Source of the DNA: Candidatus Obscuribacterales bacterium
Lineage (GTDB): Bacteria > Cyanobacteriota > Vampirovibrionia > Obscuribacterales > Obscuribacteraceae
NCBI GenBank assembly: GCA_019748395.1
Contig: JAIEPM010000549.1
Location: 1 to 39,946 of the forward strand
DNA length: 39,946 nt
Reading direction: 5' to 3'
The stretch's first letter is position 1, and each line of letters starts with the position of its first letter. Positions 8,804 through 17,291 of this stretch are shown here, in pieces. Both the position numbers and the translations under genes were made by a program. The notes below the pieces were generated by a model, which saw nothing but the letters and a program-made list of their open reading frames with translations, had not been told where the DNA came from and made no database searches.

Positions 8804-11157
8804 TGCAGCAGCGATACCATGCGGGCGAATCTAATTAGTTTGCTGAAGCTGGGACGGGTGACTGGCTCGTCTCCTTCGCCCCAGTATGTTCCCGCCCAGT
8901 ATCCAATTGGCTGGTCACTGGCGGAAAGAATCAATCGGATGCATCCCTCTCCCACGCCATTGCGACGAGTCTGATTTGCGTTGGGCGGTAGTCGCTCGGG
9001 AGGGAAATGATAAACGGACGAACTATCGATAACAGGAATTTCAATGTAGCGATAGCCGTTAAGTTCTTGAATGCTGCCAGGTTGATGCAATACCATCATT
9101 ACGTGCCCGGTGTTGCGTGCGGCATCCGAGCCTTCTTTCCAGGCGATAAAATCACCCGGTCGCAAATTTCGCCAATCTGAAATACCGAGCCAGCCGTCGG
9201 TTGCTGTGTTGCTGTTCAGTGTGTCAAAGAATGATGCCCAAATTTTTGCTTGTGGATAGCTTGCTCCGGGCTCTCGCTCCCGAACCACTGCATAATGCTT
9301 TGGCGCAACTGACTCGACAATGTAACTTATAAATCCGGAGCAGTCGGTGTGTGCAACGAGCGCACCATCAGGTGCAGCAGCAATTTGTCTTGATGCTCGA
9401 ACTTCATGGTGCTCGTAAGCAACATCTCTGGCGTTGCTAAAGATCGATTCAGCAAGATGAAGAGCTCGCTCGCTTAAGCTGAGTTTCTGTTCTGGTTGAG
9501 TTGAGGGTGGTGATTCCGGTGGCGTATTTTTCTCTTTGGATTCGTCAGCCAAAGCCGATGATCTGGCACTATTGCGATGCTCAAAAAGCCAGCGAATGGC
9601 ATGCAATTCAGCTTCTTTCATGCCAGGTGTTTCTTCCGGATGTGGGCTAATCACCAGAACTTCGCCACGTCCGTACTTTGAGTAAATCATTGCTGGAGCG
9701 CCAATCATTACTCCAGTTTCACCGCCGTCGGCTACTACTTCGCTTCGGAAAAACGCCAGGGGAGCAAAGCTGTCATCCGGTTTTTCAAAAGGTGGCGCGA
9801 ATATAGGTCCATTTTCATAGACAATTTTGACTGATTTTTCTTTGATTCCTAAAATTTCCTGTGCCTTTGTTGTCAGTTCGACATCTACCAGTGGGGAGCC
9901 GTCTGTTCTGTACCAGTGTTTCTCATCAAGCGTTTTTAGTGGAAGAATACCTAAATAACAATCTTTCAAGCTCGATACCAGATAGGCACCAGCACAGACT
10001 CCGAGGTATAAACCTCCGTCTCTGATAAAACGTTTTACTTCTTCGCGAGCTTCTGGTCCCATGGCGTATGATTCGGTACTAGCGGACCCGCCTGGTATTA
10101 CGAGTGCATCAAAGTCTTTGAGCGCGCCGTCGCGAATTGCTTGTCCGTCGATTTTTCTATAAGTGATTATATCGTCGCTATTTCTTTGGAACTCTTTTGT
10201 GAATTCACTGGCTTCGGTGCCGCGATCTATAAAAAGTGCTACTCTAATGGGCTTACTTATGGATTGAGCTACCGTTGCATCAGGGCGATCGCTACCATTG
10301 GTGGTGGCGGTATTTATGCTCACCGGGCGAGAGACGGAGGGGGTGCTGTGCTGAGTAATATTAGTCTTGTGTTGGTATAGCCAGCGAAGTGCATTCAATT
10401 CCATTTCATGCAAGCCGGGTGTTTTTTCCGGATGCGGGCTAATCGCCAACACGAGGCCGAGACCGTAGCGAGAGAACACCATAGCTGGTGCTCCTAACAT
10501 TACGCCTCTCTTCCCTCCGTCAGCTACTACTTCGCTTCGATAATACCCCAACGGCGCAAAACTGGAGTCTGGACGTTCTGTGGGAGGACCAAATATGGGA
10601 CCGTTCTCGTAGAGAATTTGTACATTTGCTGTTCTTCTGCCGAATACTTCCATTCCTAGAGGAGTTAATTCGACATCTACCGGAGTGCCGTTGGCGGTTC
10701 TAAACCAATGCTGCTGATCGAGCGTTTTAAGGGGCAGCAAGCCGAGATCGTTATCCTTCGCTTGAGACGAGAGGTACGCTCCAGCGCATATTCCCATATA
10801 GATTCCGCCGCGATCGACAAATCTAGTGACACGTTGCCGCGCGTCTGCTCCCATGCTTTGAGCCTGCTTTAACGCGCTGCCACCTGGCACAACCAGCGCA
10901 TCGACCTCATCTAGTACACCATTGTTTATGTCGTCTCCATCAATACTTTTCCAGACCAAGTCATCCGCATTATCAAGATCGCGCATCAGATTTCTTTTGG
11001 CGGGAGCTGAAACGCCCCGACCAATATACAGTGCTACTTTGATCTTTTTAGTCTGCGCCGATGCAGAGGAGAATCCGGTACTTCCGATGATAAGAAACAC
11101 AGCTAAACTTGCTATTAGTCGTCCGGATGCTTTCGTCAACGAAGTGTCTCCCTGCAA
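8800..11157 (-). CDS. Secreted protein: two tandem BPL_N/GATase1-like domains plus C-terminal NlpC/P60-like peptidase domain
   Basis: Signal peptide. Two copies about 264 aa apart of VALxIxRG...ALVxPGGSA...GGxYxGxCAGAYL...YENGPIFxPP...EVVADGGxxGVMxGAPAM...ISPHPExTPG. Then HTDCSGFISYI...LRPGDFIAWKEG...TGHVMMVLH...PVIDSS. Confidence 0.88.
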   Translation of the reverse strand: MQGDTSLTKASGRLIASLAVFLIIGSTGFSSASAQTKKIKVALYIGRGVSAPAKRNLMRDLDNADDLVWKSIDGDDINNGVLDEVDALVVPGGSALKQAQSMGADARQRVTRFVDRGGIYMGICAGAYLSSQAKDNDLGLLPLKTLDQQHWFRTANGTPVDVELTPLGMEVFGRRTANVQILYENGPIFGPPTERPDSSFAPLGYYRSEVVADGGKRGVMLGAPAMVFSRYGLGLVLAISPHPEKTPGLHEMELNALRWLYQHKTNITQHSTPSVSRPVSINTATTNGSDRPDATVAQSISKPIRVALFIDRGTEASEFTKEFQRNSDDIITYRKIDGQAIRDGALKDFDALVIPGGSASTESYAMGPEAREEVKRFIRDGGLYLGVCAGAYLVSSLKDCYLGILPLKTLDEKHWYRTDGSPLVDVELTTKAQEILGIKEKSVKIVYENGPIFAPPFEKPDDSFAPLAFFRSEVVADGGETGVMIGAPAMIYSKYGRGEVLVISPHPEETPGMKEAELHAIRWLFEHRNSARSSALADESKEKNTPPESPPSTQPEQKLSLSERALHLAESIFSNARDVAYEHHEVRASRQIAAAPDGALVAHTDCSGFISYIVESVAPKHYAVVREREPGASYPQAKIWASFFDTLNSNTATDGWLGISDWRNLRPGDFIAWKEGSDAARNTGHVMMVLHQPGSIQELNGYRYIEIPVIDSSSVYHFPPERLPPNANQTRRNGVGEGCIRLILSASDQPIGYWAGTYWGEGDEPVTRPSFSKLIRFARMVSLLQ

Positions 11158-11172
11158 GTCTGCCTTCTTTGT

Positions 11173-11580
11173 CTAATCGTTTACACCAATGTCTGTGAAC
11201 AGGTATTTCCCGTTAACTTTGGAAAAGACGTAAATTTGTTCACCGCAAAATGCAGAATACGAATCTTTGTCCTTGACAGGTTTTTCCTTAGAAAAACAAT
11301 TCGATAATTTGCCCGGAAGAATCTCATCGAGTTTTGCTATGAATTGCGCTTTCTGCAGATTCTTTGAATCGTAATAAAATGGCAGTTGCGTCATTCTGGC
11401 AAGGGCTTCTTTATCGCGTTTCTTGACCGCTGTTTTGAAACCTTCCCAAAAACTGGAAAATTCATCTGTGGCAGATGCGCATTGTGTAAATCCAAGCATA
11501 GCAATGACTAAGACAGCCACTCCTGAGTTTCTTAGCATTGTGTTTTCAGTGTAATTGAGACGCATAATTTGACTTTTCAC
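11173..11580 (-). CDS. Small secreted hypothetical protein
   Basis: MLRNSGVAVLVIAMLGFTQCASATDEF signal peptide; 15 nt upstream of the BPL_N gene on the same strand. Confidence 0.65.
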   Translation of the reverse strand: MKSQIMRLNYTENTMLRNSGVAVLVIAMLGFTQCASATDEFSSFWEGFKTAVKKRDKEALARMTQLPFYYDSKNLQKAQFIAKLDEILPGKLSNCFSKEKPVKDKDSYSAFCGEQIYVFSKVNGKYLFTDIGVND

Positions 11581-11733
11581 CTTAGCTGGTTATTTCCGTA
11601 AGTGCTGTGCTCCCTATTTTAGGGGAAATCAGTACCTAATCCAAGACCGTCCTGAGTGTTCTTCATAAGTTTTCCGCTCGGACTTCCGAAAAGTGAGGCA
11701 GGCTGCTCCCTTTAGAACTCAACTCTTAAAAAC

Positions 11734-12008
11734 GTACTCCTCAAACTGCGAATGATTTGCGAGAAATCATCAAGAACAAAATCCATCTCCGTCTGACCAT
11801 GAACTAGCTGCAGGAATCTCTTATCGCAAGCTATTGACGTTGCCAGATTTCATTGAAGATTGCAGCAGTTTTTCTTGAAAAAAGTCTTTTGCCAAGGGAG
11901 ATCATCGAGCGACAAGAACTGCTCCGTTTGCTATTTCGTGTGCACGAAGAGATAGAGAACCTTCAAAAGCAGCTGCATTTTGCGATCGATGAACCCACAA
12001 TGATTCAA
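11734..12008 (-). pseudogene. Decayed fragment duplicated from the DUF3419 gene (parent 15015..15291)
   Basis: Direct visual alignment: gcgaatgatttgcgagaaatcatca, ccgtctgaccatgaa, gatcatcgagcgacaagaactg, tttcgtgtgcacgaagagatagaa and gcgatcgatgaa are shared in the same order and spacing. Confidence 0.9.
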
Positions 12009-12024
12009 GAAAACAGCTCCTGAC

Positions 12025-12135
12025 CTGCGTCAAGAGATCTTTGAGTACATCGAAGTTTTTCTAAACAGACAAAGACTGCACGGCGCAAATGGGTGCAAAA
12101 CAGCCGAGGAGGTCGAGACCGAGTTCTGGTTACTC
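12025..12135 (+). mobile_element. IS3-family transposase (OrfB) C-terminal remnant
   Basis: Frame reads LRQEIFEYIEVFLNRQRLHGANGCKTAEEVETEFW, close to the IS3 OrfB tail (YIExFYNRxRxHSALGYxSPxEFE); no upstream transposase remains. Confidence 0.8.
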
Positions 12136-12190
12136 GTATCAGTTTCCCAGGATCTCACCTGACTACAAAATCGGGTACACCCCAGGTTCA

Positions 12191-12256
12191 TTCGTCTCTT
12201 GGGCATTGCGATCTACCTCCGTCAGCCAGGACGATTGTCCCTCGGCCTTCCGTAAA
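12191..12256. repeat. Short dispersed repeat, copy B, just downstream of the IS3 remnant
   Basis: ttcgtctcttgggcattgcgatctacctccgtcagccaggacgattgtccctcggc matches copy A at 8031..8096. Confidence 0.85.
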
Positions 12257-12260
12257 TCAG

Positions 12261-12794
12261 CTATTTGCTCTTAGTGAGTAAAAGATCAATCTCACCCGTT
12301 TCGATAGTGACCAGATCCTTTCCAAATGAATTATGATCGAATCGGGATTCATACCCAAGTTTCAACGCCGTGGGCAGAATTGATTTTAACGAAAACTTGG
12401 TTGACGAATGACGGTCCGGCGGTCCATCGAAGCTTTCGCTGACGGCTAGAAAAAATTCCTTCTGCTGCGCCTTTGTATAGTGCCCGTCTGACACTAGTTT
12501 TGCCTTTCCGTCAGAGGCACTCGCTTGAAGAATGTGCTTCTTTAGTGATTCAGAAAGTACCTTTGCTTGTTCTCCGGACGTGTTGCGTGTTTCGGTTGCC
12601 ATAGCTACGCCGCCTGAAATCAAGACTTGTCCGAGGAGCAGAATTGCGAGCATTGCTTTGGGCATTACGACACCTCTCATTACAAGATTGTACCTGTATT
12701 CTCTTTCTAATGTGCACTCAAGCAGCCTGGAGCACCAGCGCAATAATTCAAGAACTAGCGGCGCTTCTTGTTCGGATTTACGGCGCTCGCTCAA
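12261..12794 (-). CDS. Secreted hypothetical protein
   Basis: Internal start MPKAMLAILLLGQVLISGGVAMATET gives a clear signal peptide; the true start is probably near 12666. Confidence 0.6.
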   Translation of the reverse strand: MSERRKSEQEAPLVLELLRWCSRLLECTLEREYRYNLVMRGVVMPKAMLAILLLGQVLISGGVAMATETRNTSGEQAKVLSESLKKHILQASASDGKAKLVSDGHYTKAQQKEFFLAVSESFDGPPDRHSSTKFSLKSILPTALKLGYESRFDHNSFGKDLVTIETGEIDLLLTKSK

Positions 12795-12957
12795 TGTTCA
12801 GGATGTCTGGCATCGGCGGCGAGATTTCCCAATGCACCGGGCTACGCCCCTAAATTGAATAGGCCCGTGTGGGTGAATCAAGCATTGTCGCTAGCTGAAG
12901 GTAACGCATGCGACCAGGCGAGTTAAACATCAATTGGGCTAGTCGAAAAACATGGCT

Positions 12958-13500
12958 TCAATGATTACGAATCCATATAGCATCCGAAGGACTGGGGTCC
13001 GCTGTGCTTGTTCGCTTCAGAGAATGAAGGTCCAGCGTTTCCATATAAATTATCTTGCCTTTGATCTGCCCGGCATTTTTTGTCTCCAGTGTTGTCGTTA
13101 ACGAACTTGAGCGCAATACGCCGCCCACCGGAACCTTCGAGACAATCTCTAGTGTTGGAAGACTGCTTTCCTTCGACCGATGCCTTTCATTGATAGACTT
13201 TACCAAATTCAAGACTTCCCGCCGCTTCTCATACGAATCAATACTGTCTAAAACTTCCTTTAGAGGCTTCGCATCTTGCTTCTCAACGCTTACGGTAATT
13301 TTCTCCAACTCTTCATTGGATGGTAAGTCTTTCTTACCAGTCCCCAAGTCCAATGTCTTATCGCTCATTTGATCACCCAGAACTATGTCGAAGTCAACAC
13401 ATCTGAATCGCCAAAGCAGCAATTCATGACCAGTCCAGGATCCCGTCCTAGCACTATAAAGGCTGAACCGCTCCTCCAAAATGGGGAGAGTACGAATCAA
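12958..13500 (-). CDS. Hypothetical protein
   Basis: 180-aa ORF; the likely start is internal at MSDKTLDLGTGKKDLPSNEELEKI. Confidence 0.5.
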   Translation of the reverse strand: MIRTLPILEERFSLYSARTGSWTGHELLLWRFRCVDFDIVLGDQMSDKTLDLGTGKKDLPSNEELEKITVSVEKQDAKPLKEVLDSIDSYEKRREVLNLVKSINERHRSKESSLPTLEIVSKVPVGGVLRSSSLTTTLETKNAGQIKGKIIYMETLDLHSLKRTSTADPSPSDAIWIRNH

Positions 13501-13778
13501 GCGATAGCTCGCATGACATTTGAGAACTGATGTCGGCGAAAACCAGCTCCGTTCAACCTATTTTCCACAGGAGAGCATTGCAGCAAGTACAGGCTTGAAC
13601 TGAGCGTGCGCACTCGGGAATACTGGACCGACTAGCTAGTCCATCCGTGACGGACTTGGCTTTGCCGAGTTGCAGCCAGCGGTCAGGAAGGAATTCGTCG
13701 ATTTGAGAGGTATTGGCAGATGGGAGCCTGGTCAAAAAATGCTGCGATCCATGGCATCTGCTTTGTTGCTGAAACAAG

Positions 13779-14273
13779 TCAATCCCAGCAGGCCTGCTGA
13801 TCAGTATATTTCCAATCGATTTTTCCACATTTCTTGCAGCATTCTTCGGCGTCACTGGATAAGGCGCCTTTACATTGGCAGATAGGCATTGGATCGGGAA
13901 GCCGCGATTCTACGGTTCTTTCGCGTCCGCACTGATCGCATTTAATTGGTTCTTCGGCTTCTTCCATCTCGGATGGCAAATTGCTTTGATTGTCAGTGGG
14001 ATAGATCGGTTGCGACGGGACAATGAATTCTTGCCCTAGTTGCTCTGCTGTGAATTTTCTTGCCTCAGGAAGGTCAATGCCGGATCTGTTGGCTTGGCTT
14101 TTTGGAAACTGTCGACCACAGGTACAGCTCTCTTTGAGGCTCTGCACATATTCAATCCAGTAGTTTTTTCCGCATTGAGTGCAGTTCATTACTATTGATA
14201 CAAATCCGCCTCCCCTATGGATATTCTGCTCGTTGCCGCACACCCGGCATTCTCCATTTAGAATAATTCCCAC
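13779..14273 (-). CDS. Multi zinc-ribbon protein
   Basis: Cys-pair motifs CRVCGNE, CTQCGKN, CTCG, CDQCGRE, CQCK and CKKCGK across 164 aa. Confidence 0.7.
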   Translation of the reverse strand: MGIILNGECRVCGNEQNIHRGGGFVSIVMNCTQCGKNYWIEYVQSLKESCTCGRQFPKSQANRSGIDLPEARKFTAEQLGQEFIVPSQPIYPTDNQSNLPSEMEEAEEPIKCDQCGRERTVESRLPDPMPICQCKGALSSDAEECCKKCGKIDWKYTDQQACWD

Positions 14274-14569
14274 TTATGACTTGTCCTCCGCATTTTCGAA
14301 AAGCCAGGCTAACAATTTTCTTTTTGGTCTACAGGAAAACACTGGAAATTTTCTGAACTATCAAAGTTTTGTTTTTTGCAGGTTCAACTCCTACAAGCTT
14401 ATAGTACCCTTTTCTATGAAGACAAATGCGTTTCGCAATATAGCTCAATGAACGAAGAAGACATTCGGAATCTGTCAACAACTCTGATAGAGTCTAATCC
14501 TCACCTCGCCAGAAAAGTTTAGTTATGCATAGACTTATTTCCGGACAATCCTCCGGGTTGGCCAGGTAC

Positions 14570-15676
14570 TCAAAGTCGGCGATAAATCTCAAAGAAATTG
14601 CAAAAGGTGCTGCGATCCATAGCTTCAGCTGAAGCAGCCAACTGGGGGTCCGAAACCAGGACGCCGGTTGGATCCATGAAAGTCGGCTGCCTGCGGGGAA
14701 AAATGGAACGAATGCATACGAGGGCACCACTGCGGGCGCAACGAATAATTTCCGGCATTAGCTGATTAACATACTCCGCAGGAAGCAGTTCCAGGATATT
14801 CGACAAAGCAAGCATGTCCAGTGAACCGGAGGTCTGAACTTTGAACCAGGCAAGTGCGTCCTGGCAAACAAGATGCAATCTGGACAAGTTGTTTGTGATG
14901 GCTTCTGCATTGCGGCGCTGAAGGTAGAGTGGAAATCCCGCTTCACTGTCAGGATACTTAGCAAAAAAGGTCTGCCATAGATAGCAATTGCTCGAGTTTG
15001 GAAACTCAGTCAGCGCACGCTCAAACTTATTGCGAATGATTTGCGAGAAATCATCAGGAACTAGATCCAGCGCCGTCTGACCATGAATTAGTGCCAGGAA
15101 TCTCTTATCGCCAGCAATTGACGTTGCAAGATTCCACTGAAGATTACACCAGTTTTTCTTGTAAAAAGTCTTTTGCCGATGGGGATCATCGAGCGACAAG
15201 AACTGTTCCGTATGCGATTTCGTGTGCACGAAGAGATAGAACACCTTCAAAAGCGACTGCATATTGCGATCGATGAATCCGCAATTGTTCAGACCGCCTT
15301 TCAAATGATCTTTTATGCGGTCGAGGATGTCCCGCGACTCAGATGACAACTCTTGCGATACGGCGTCATAGACGCGCCTGGCATCCGCGATACAGGCAGC
15401 GCGGGTTGCATCGAAACCCAATTTGCCGAATAGCAAATGCTTTAGTTCCACCAGAGCAATCTGGGCTTTGCTTATATCAAGAGCTACGACATCCAAGTTA
15501 TGCGACAGTAGTGCAAAAGCCGTGCAGCCGCCCGATGCAATTACAAAAACTCGTGACGGACTCTTGAGCCGGCTAAGAAGCCAGGATTCTACAGCCGCAT
15601 CTTCCCTCACCTGACCAAACATCAGGCGCTGGTCCTGAGCGAAAACGGGAGCTTTATTATCCTTTCGATTACTCAT
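14570..15676 (-). CDS. DUF3419 family protein (BtaA-like SAM-dependent 3-amino-3-carboxypropyltransferase)
   Basis: VFVIASGGCTAFALLSHNLDVVALDISKAQIALVELK matches the DUF3419/BtaA SAM-binding region; DMLALSNILELLP and the C-terminal RSIFPRR region are also consistent. Confidence 0.85.
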   Translation of the reverse strand: MSNRKDNKAPVFAQDQRLMFGQVREDAAVESWLLSRLKSPSRVFVIASGGCTAFALLSHNLDVVALDISKAQIALVELKHLLFGKLGFDATRAACIADARRVYDAVSQELSSESRDILDRIKDHLKGGLNNCGFIDRNMQSLLKVFYLFVHTKSHTEQFLSLDDPHRQKTFYKKNWCNLQWNLATSIAGDKRFLALIHGQTALDLVPDDFSQIIRNKFERALTEFPNSSNCYLWQTFFAKYPDSEAGFPLYLQRRNAEAITNNLSRLHLVCQDALAWFKVQTSGSLDMLALSNILELLPAEYVNQLMPEIIRCARSGALVCIRSIFPRRQPTFMDPTGVLVSDPQLAASAEAMDRSTFCNFFEIYRRL

Positions 15677-16073
15677 TTTTCTTCCAGGCCAGAGATGCCC
15701 AACCAGGACCATGCATGGCTACGGCAAGAGCGCACATTATTGTCGGCAAATTCGATACGATCAGACCGACCGGATGCTCGATTGCTCCGCCACCAAATAA
15801 GATGCCTGCGATATTCATTGAAACGATGACGACGATCTGAAAGATAGAGATGAAGCGATAGCATAGCCCCGACATTATTCCAATTGCAAGAAGAGTTTCA
15901 CAGCTTCCGATGAGCTTCAAGACAAGCAGCGGATCGACTGAGGCATTAGTGAAAACTGACTGCACGATACTGAGGTGCTGTCCGTCCGACACTATAAGCT
16001 TGAGCCACAGACCGTTGTATAGCCAGACCGAAGCCAGGGCTATGCGAAAGGCAAAAATCAACTTAGCATTCAT
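15669..16073 (-). CDS. DoxX-like integral membrane protein
   Basis: 134 aa; RIALASVWLYNGLWLKL...LLVLKLIGSCETLLAIGIMSG...FQIVVIVSMNIAGI; overlaps the DUF3419 start. Confidence 0.75.
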   Translation of the reverse strand: MNAKLIFAFRIALASVWLYNGLWLKLIVSDGQHLSIVQSVFTNASVDPLLVLKLIGSCETLLAIGIMSGLCYRFISIFQIVVIVSMNIAGILFGGGAIEHPVGLIVSNLPTIMCALAVAMHGPGWASLAWKKNE

Positions 16074-16077
16074 TCGC

Positions 16078-16515
16078 TCAACCGCCGATGATTCTTAACT
16101 GATAAAGAAAACTCATACCAAATACGATGGTATAGAAGCTCCACAACAGTGTCCCTGCCACACGCATAAGGAATTCTTGCTGTTTGTTATCTGTTAATTT
16201 TGCTGTAAAAAAACAGAACTGAAAAAGCAGTCTCGACAACCAGCACATGAAAAACGAGCCAGAAGCCAGAAGACCTAGCTGAGATCTTTGCAGCAGGTCC
16301 ATTGGGAAAATCAAGCAAACGAGTCCAAGCATGGCAATGCCTATAACTATAAATAGAGTGTGGGCAATGAAGATCTGCTTGTTGATTGGGGTCAACTTTT
16401 CCAGATCATCCTTCCACTTGAATAGGCGCGGTAAAACAGCATGCGCACCCGCCAATGCAATCAGCGATATGCCGGCAAATTCTAAAAGCAGTTTCAGTAA
16501 ATCTACTAGAGGCAC
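16078..16515 (-). CDS. Small integral membrane protein (about 4 TM)
   Basis: 145 aa, mostly hydrophobic; packed between DoxX-like and methyltransferase genes. Confidence 0.75.
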   Translation of the reverse strand: MPLVDLLKLLLEFAGISLIALAGAHAVLPRLFKWKDDLEKLTPINKQIFIAHTLFIVIGIAMLGLVCLIFPMDLLQRSQLGLLASGSFFMCWLSRLLFQFCFFTAKLTDNKQQEFLMRVAGTLLWSFYTIVFGMSFLYQLRIIGG

Positions 16516-17291
16516 AACACAAACACAGCTACAAAAGGGGTAATGTTGAACTTTTTTCGAACCTTTAGATTAGCGGCTGATGCGCATTTTAACCATTCAG
16601 TCTCGGGCAGAAAGTGCATGAAACCCGGTCCATATGCAAGAAAATTTTGCTTATCCCGAAGATGCTCGACCAACACGATTGCTCCGTCGGCACGCAGTAC
16701 ACGTGATGCTTCTTCGAACAGTTGAGCGCGGCGTTCTCTATCTCGCACTTCGTGAGCTGCAAATGCCAGAAGGACCAAATCGATCGAATGGTCTTCCAGA
16801 GTCCAGCCAGTCAAGTTCCTGGAGACTGGATTCCCTTGCGTGGGGAAGAGCTTCTGCGCGCGTCGAATAGACGACTCCCGTTTGCCGAGATCTCCATAGA
16901 AATCAACTACATTCACTTTCGCAGCTGGGTATGTTCGCTGCAGCGATATTGTTGTTTCATCGTAACCGGCAACCACATTTAGTATCGTCTTCGGGTCAGG
17001 CACAATTTCTGCCAGCCACCGCCAGTAATGAAGCGGTGACAAATCATATACCCAGTGGGATGCAATCAAGGATGCCAGTGTTTGGTAGGTAGTCAGGGCA
17101 GCAGCCAGGGAGGCTATCGATCGCCAGACGCGTGGCACCCCTTTCTGTTTTGACAACCCGATGGCGCAGGCGATAGTACCGGCAGCAGCGGAGTACGCTC
17201 CGGCATTGAATGTCAGAACGCGTTTCATGCCTTCAAAGCGAGAGCGCGACGGAGCAAACTTATTGGAAGTTGTCTTGCTAGTCTTCTCCAT
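16506..17291 (-). CDS. Class I SAM-dependent methyltransferase with N-terminal hydrophobic region
   Basis: ILNVVAGYDETTISLQRTYPAAKVNVVDFYGDL (motif I region), SIDLVLLAFAAHEVRDRERRAQLFEEASRVLRADGAIVLVEHLRD. Confidence 0.85.
   Translation of the reverse strand: MEKTSKTTSNKFAPSRSRFEGMKRVLTFNAGAYSAAAGTIACAIGLSKQKGVPRVWRSIASLAAALTTYQTLASLIASHWVYDLSPLHYWRWLAEIVPDPKTILNVVAGYDETTISLQRTYPAAKVNVVDFYGDLGKRESSIRRAQKLFPTQGNPVSRNLTGWTLEDHSIDLVLLAFAAHEVRDRERRAQLFEEASRVLRADGAIVLVEHLRDKQNFLAYGPGFMHFLPETEWLKCASAANLKVRKKFNITPFVAVFVLCL

Noticed and set aside
13553-13855. Minus-strand ORF containing IDEFLPDRWLQ, considered as a transposase fragment
   Set aside because: Similarity to an IS4-type N-terminus was too weak and did not extend along the ORF.
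15091-15614. Plus-strand ORFs 15091..15276, 15343..15567 and 15423..15614
   Set aside because: Antisense to the DUF3419 coding sequence with no supporting motifs.
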